Part shown: in pieces, positions 31,144 to 33,843 of the stretch
How positions within the stretch are numbered: position 1 is the stretch's first letter
Layout of the letters: every line of letters begins with the position of its first letter
Origin: Dehalococcoidales bacterium
GTDB lineage: Bacteria > Chloroflexota > Dehalococcoidia > Dehalococcoidales > RBG-16-60-22
Direction of reading: 5' to 3'
Assembly (NCBI GenBank): GCA_016926115.1
Contig: JAFGPF010000012.1
Coordinates: forward strand, 1 to 33,843
Length of the DNA stretch: 33,843 nt
Program-made: the position numbers and the translations under genes
The notes under the pieces: generated by a model
The model's database searches: none
Told to the model about the DNA's origin: nothing
The model's input: only the letters and a program-made list of their open reading frames with translations

Positions 31144-32430
31144 CTAGCGAATTACTGCAATCTGCTTCGGGCGGCGGGCCATGAAGACGAAGATAAGTCC
31201 CGCCAGGCAGAAAATGGCAGCGGTAATAAAAGCGGGGGTATAGGTAGAGGTGGCGTCGAAAATAGCCCCGGCGACGGTTGTGGCGATAGCGTTGGAGCAG
31301 ACCTGGAAAGGCAGCACCATCCCCATAACCTGCGCATACCGCTGGCGCGGGTAGTAAGCGCCTATAAATGTCGGCATGGCGGCGGTCAGCGCTCCGTTGC
31401 TCATACCCTGGAATGCCGCGTAGACGTAAATCAGCCCCAGTTCCTTCGATGATAATAGAACCACTAATCCCATAAGCTGGATGGCAAAAAAGGCACTGGC
31501 GAGGTATCTCACCTTGAACCTCATTGCCAGAGCCCCGAAAACCAGGCTCCCCAAGATGCTGAACACGGACATAAAACTCATGGTCGTGGCGGCGGTCATC
31601 GCACTGAACTTGATATCCTGCAAATAGGCTATCTGGTGGGACACCATCGTTCCCATGGTAAACGTATTGGCGGCGGAAAAACCTCCGATAAGCCACGCCG
31701 TCGGGCCTTTCATTATCTGCCTGATACCCCATCCCGCAGCTTTGTCATCACTGACCGCCTGAGATTCCGCCGCCTCCAGTTCGGTGTATGCATCGGCGGG
31801 CATGCCGTCCGGCGTCAATCCCATGTCTTCCGGTCGGTTTCTCGTCAGAATGGTGGCGCCGAGCAGCACCCCGAATAACACAATCACGCCGGCGAGCACC
31901 AGCCATGTCTCCCGCCAGCCTATCGCCGATATCAGGGAGGTCGTCAGGGGCGGAAAAACGAATCCACCCATGCCCGCGCAGGCGATGAAAACCCCCAGCG
32001 CCAGGGAACGCTTCTTGATAAACCAGTTACTGATTACCGTAGTACAGGAAATATACCCCCCGAAACCTCCCCCTATCCCGATGAGTATGTACAGGATATA
32101 CATCTGCCAGATTTCCTGTACGAAATATACCCCGGCTATCCCCAGTCCCGCCAGCAGGTTGCCGGTTATGAGTGTTATTCTGGGTCGTAGTTTTGCCACG
32201 ATGATGCCGTAAAGCGGACTGGGCAGCCCGAAGGCGAGGATACCTGCCGAAAGCGCCCCCGCCACCATTGCCCGGCTCCAGCCGAATTCCACCGTTATCA
32301 CGGGCAGCAGCACGCCGAACGAGTTTACGAACACCCCGCCGACGACGAATATCACCAGCGCCACGCCGGCAAGCGCGAACCAGCCGTAAAATATCCTGCC
32401 TGTTCTGCCAGTTACTGTTTCAGGCACCAT
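31144..32430 (-). CDS. MFS transporter, oxalate/formate or monocarboxylate type
   Basis: A 428-residue, 12-helix major facilitator protein. The N-terminus FYGWFALAGVALVIF and the segment SFGVLLPVITVEFGWSRA are typical of the MCT/OxlT branch that carries organic acid anions. A central cytosolic loop (TPDGMPADAYTELEAAESQA) separates the two halves. It could import or export carboxylates used by the local CoA-transferases and AORs, but this is only neighbourhood-based. It is a single gene, divergent from dnaE. Confidence 0.88.
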   Translation of the reverse strand: MVPETVTGRTGRIFYGWFALAGVALVIFVVGGVFVNSFGVLLPVITVEFGWSRAMVAGALSAGILAFGLPSPLYGIIVAKLRPRITLITGNLLAGLGIAGVYFVQEIWQMYILYILIGIGGGFGGYISCTTVISNWFIKKRSLALGVFIACAGMGGFVFPPLTTSLISAIGWRETWLVLAGVIVLFGVLLGATILTRNRPEDMGLTPDGMPADAYTELEAAESQAVSDDKAAGWGIRQIMKGPTAWLIGGFSAANTFTMGTMVSHQIAYLQDIKFSAMTAATTMSFMSVFSILGSLVFGALAMRFKVRYLASAFFAIQLMGLVVLLSSKELGLIYVYAAFQGMSNGALTAAMPTFIGAYYPRQRYAQVMGMVLPFQVCSNAIATTVAGAIFDATSTYTPAFITAAIFCLAGLIFVFMARRPKQIAVIR

Positions 32431-32593
32431 CTATAATTCATTCCTGTTTTACTTCTTCCGGGAAAATGGTTGAGGACTGCCGGTTTAAAGACACCGGCGC
32501 TTATTTAATTATACGTCCCGCGGCTGTTTTACCGCAAATCTGAAAATGCGTTTTTCGTCATGCTCGACTCCGGTTTTTCCCGTATCGGGGCTG

Positions 32594-32602
32594 TGTTATA
32601 AT
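32594..32602 (+). promoter_or_regulatory. Extended -10 promoter of dnaE
   Basis: TGT-TATAAT with a perfect hexamer at 32597-32602 and an extended TGn. The region at the expected -35 place is only a T-rich run. The dnaE start at 32629 is 26 bp downstream, so the leader is short. Confidence 0.55.
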
Positions 32603-32628
32603 GATTGAAAACCGGTGCCGGATTGATA

Positions 32629-33843
32629 ATGTTTACCCACCTTCACGTTCACACCGAATACAGCCTGCTCGACGGGATGTGCCGTATCCGCCAGCTGGTA
32701 GACAGGGCCAAGGAGCTTGGCATGGACAGCCTGGCGATTACCGACCACGGCGTCATGTACGGGGTAATCGAGTTCTACCGGGAAGCCCGGGAAGCCGGCA
32801 TCAAACCCATCATCGGCTGCGAGGTCTATGTCGCCCCTAACGGAAGGTTAAGCCGCAACGCCGGGGACAAGAATAACTACCACCTAATCCTCCTCGCGAA
32901 AGACGTTACCGGCTATGAGAACCTCATCCAGCTTACTACCAAAGCTCACCTGGAGGGTTTCTACTACAAGCCGAGAGTCGATAAAGAACTGCTGGAACAG
33001 CACAAAGACGGGCTCATCGCCATGAGCGCCTGCCTCTCCGGCGAGGTATCCAGCCTTATCCAGAGCCGTCAGTATGACGAGGCTAAAAAGGCAGCCCTCT
33101 GGTACCGGCAGACCTTCGGCGATTTTTACCTGGAACTCATGAAGCACCCCATTCCAGAACAGGAAGGGGTTAACAACTACCTCATTCAGATAAGCCGTGA
33201 ACTCGGCATTCCCCTCGTCGCCACCAACGATACCCACTACATCAATAAAGAGGACGCCTCCGCCCACGATTTACTGCTTTGTATCGGCACCAACACCACC
33301 ATTCACGACGAAAAACGCATGAAAATGGCGGGGGATACCTTTTATCTCAGGAGTCCGCAGGAGATGGCGGAGCTTTTCAAGGACATTCCCGAGGCGCTTG
33401 AAAATACGGATAAAGTTGCCGCCAAGTGTAATCTCGACCTGGAGTTCGGGCGACTCCACCTGCCGGAAATCGAGCTTCCTGAAGGCAAGACCCCCGACCA
33501 GTTTCTCGCCGACCTCTGCCACGAGAGCTTCCGCACCTACTACCCCGACCCCACCCCGGAAATAGAACAGCGCCTGGAATACGAGCTTGACGTCATCAAG
33601 ACTACCGAGTTCGCCAATTACTTCCTCGTCGTCTGGGACATAATCTCGTTCGTAAAAAAACAAAAAATCCTCTTCGGCGTCAGGGGCAGCGCCGCCGCCA
33701 GCATCGTCCTGCACTGCCTCGGCATTACCCCCCTCGACCCCATCGAACACGGGCTGGTCTTCGAGCGCTTCCTGAACATCGAACGCAAGGAGATGCCGGA
33801 TATCGACATGGACTTCCAGGACGACCGCCGCGACGAGGTCATC
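32629..33843 (+). CDS. dnaE: DNA polymerase III alpha subunit (3' partial)
   Basis: The first 405 codons are present; the window ends inside the gene. The PHP domain starts at once (FTHLHVHTEYSLLDG, then LAITDHGVMYGVIEFY and TNDTHYIN). The polymerase palm follows: FGVRGSAAASIVLHCLGITP near residue 340-360 and the two catalytic aspartates in MPDIDMDFQDDRRDE near 390. It is the replicative polymerase. ATG 32629 has only a weak site, but the next residues fit the family start exactly. Separately promoted, divergent from the MFS gene. Confidence 0.95.
   Translation, partial: MFTHLHVHTEYSLLDGMCRIRQLVDRAKELGMDSLAITDHGVMYGVIEFYREAREAGIKPIIGCEVYVAPNGRLSRNAGDKNNYHLILLAKDVTGYENLIQLTTKAHLEGFYYKPRVDKELLEQHKDGLIAMSACLSGEVSSLIQSRQYDEAKKAALWYRQTFGDFYLELMKHPIPEQEGVNNYLIQISRELGIPLVATNDTHYINKEDASAHDLLLCIGTNTTIHDEKRMKMAGDTFYLRSPQEMAELFKDIPEALENTDKVAAKCNLDLEFGRLHLPEIELPEGKTPDQFLADLCHESFRTYYPDPTPEIEQRLEYELDVIKTTEFANYFLVVWDIISFVKKQKILFGVRGSAAASIVLHCLGITPLDPIEHGLVFERFLNIERKEMPDIDMDFQDDRRDEVI

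Overview
The window reads as chromosomal DNA of a strictly anaerobic bacterium. It carries two aldehyde:ferredoxin oxidoreductase (AOR) family enzymes, each with a dedicated multi-cluster ferredoxin, an indolepyruvate:ferredoxin oxidoreductase, several small ferredoxins, a heterodisulfide-reductase-like Fe-S protein and paired FAD enzymes. There is no sign of aerobic respiration. The gene content and style (redox modules in short operons, FxLYD and TIGR01906-type membrane proteins, FmdB zinc ribbon) would suit an uncultured Chloroflexota/Dehalococcoidia lineage. That placement is inference: no rRNA is present, and only tRNA-Val and the 5' part of dnaE are near-universal markers.

Layout: 1-1526, the 3' part of an alanine-rich repeat coiled-coil protein with a C-terminal membrane anchor, then a 24-codon membrane microprotein and a terminator. 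1606-4359 (minus), Fe-S (CCG-domain) protein plus GlcD-like FAD oxidoreductase, divergent from 4462-6818 (plus), ferredoxin plus AOR 1. 6914-7947, two small membrane proteins joined at an A9 run. 7944-9312 (minus), a three-gene redox operon: FmdB zinc ribbon, ferredoxin, and a lipoprotein MsrA. 9491-12477 (plus), two paralogous FAD-dependent oxidoreductases. 12482-17660 (minus), alcohol dehydrogenase, an unusual IorA-GltD fusion, and IorB. 17794-23663 (plus), a long cluster of cupin-like proteins, ferredoxin, nucleotidyltransferase, zinc ribbon, AOR 2, ferredoxin and a MarR regulator. 23829-24281, an unrecognised protein behind an operator-like palindrome. 24608-28369 (minus), acyl-CoA dehydrogenase plus two class III CoA-transferases, visibly more AT-rich than the surroundings. 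28710-28785, tRNA-Val(GAC). 28930-32430, membrane proteins, a lipoprotein and an MFS transporter. 32629 to the end, dnaE (partial).

The most interesting result is in the 7944-9312 operon. The msrA reading frame is interrupted by exactly one UGA, at the catalytic cysteine codon of the conserved GCFWG motif. A SECIS-like hairpin follows 13 nt later. It joins two apparent ORFs into one 302-residue lipoprotein selenoprotein. Two genes upstream, the FmdB-type zinc-ribbon gene ends at a UGA followed by codons for G-S-G-C and a second UGA. A hairpin of the same geometry follows (13-nt gap, 6-bp stem, G at the first loop position, nt 20). This suggests a second, possibly undescribed, selenoprotein with a C-terminal U-G-S-G-C tail.

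Functionally the region looks like a set of ferredoxin-linked oxidoreductases for aldehydes, 2-oxoacids, alcohols and CoA-thioesters, with local transcriptional control (MarR and palindromic operators) and an oxidative-damage repair operon. Substrates cannot be assigned from sequence alone.
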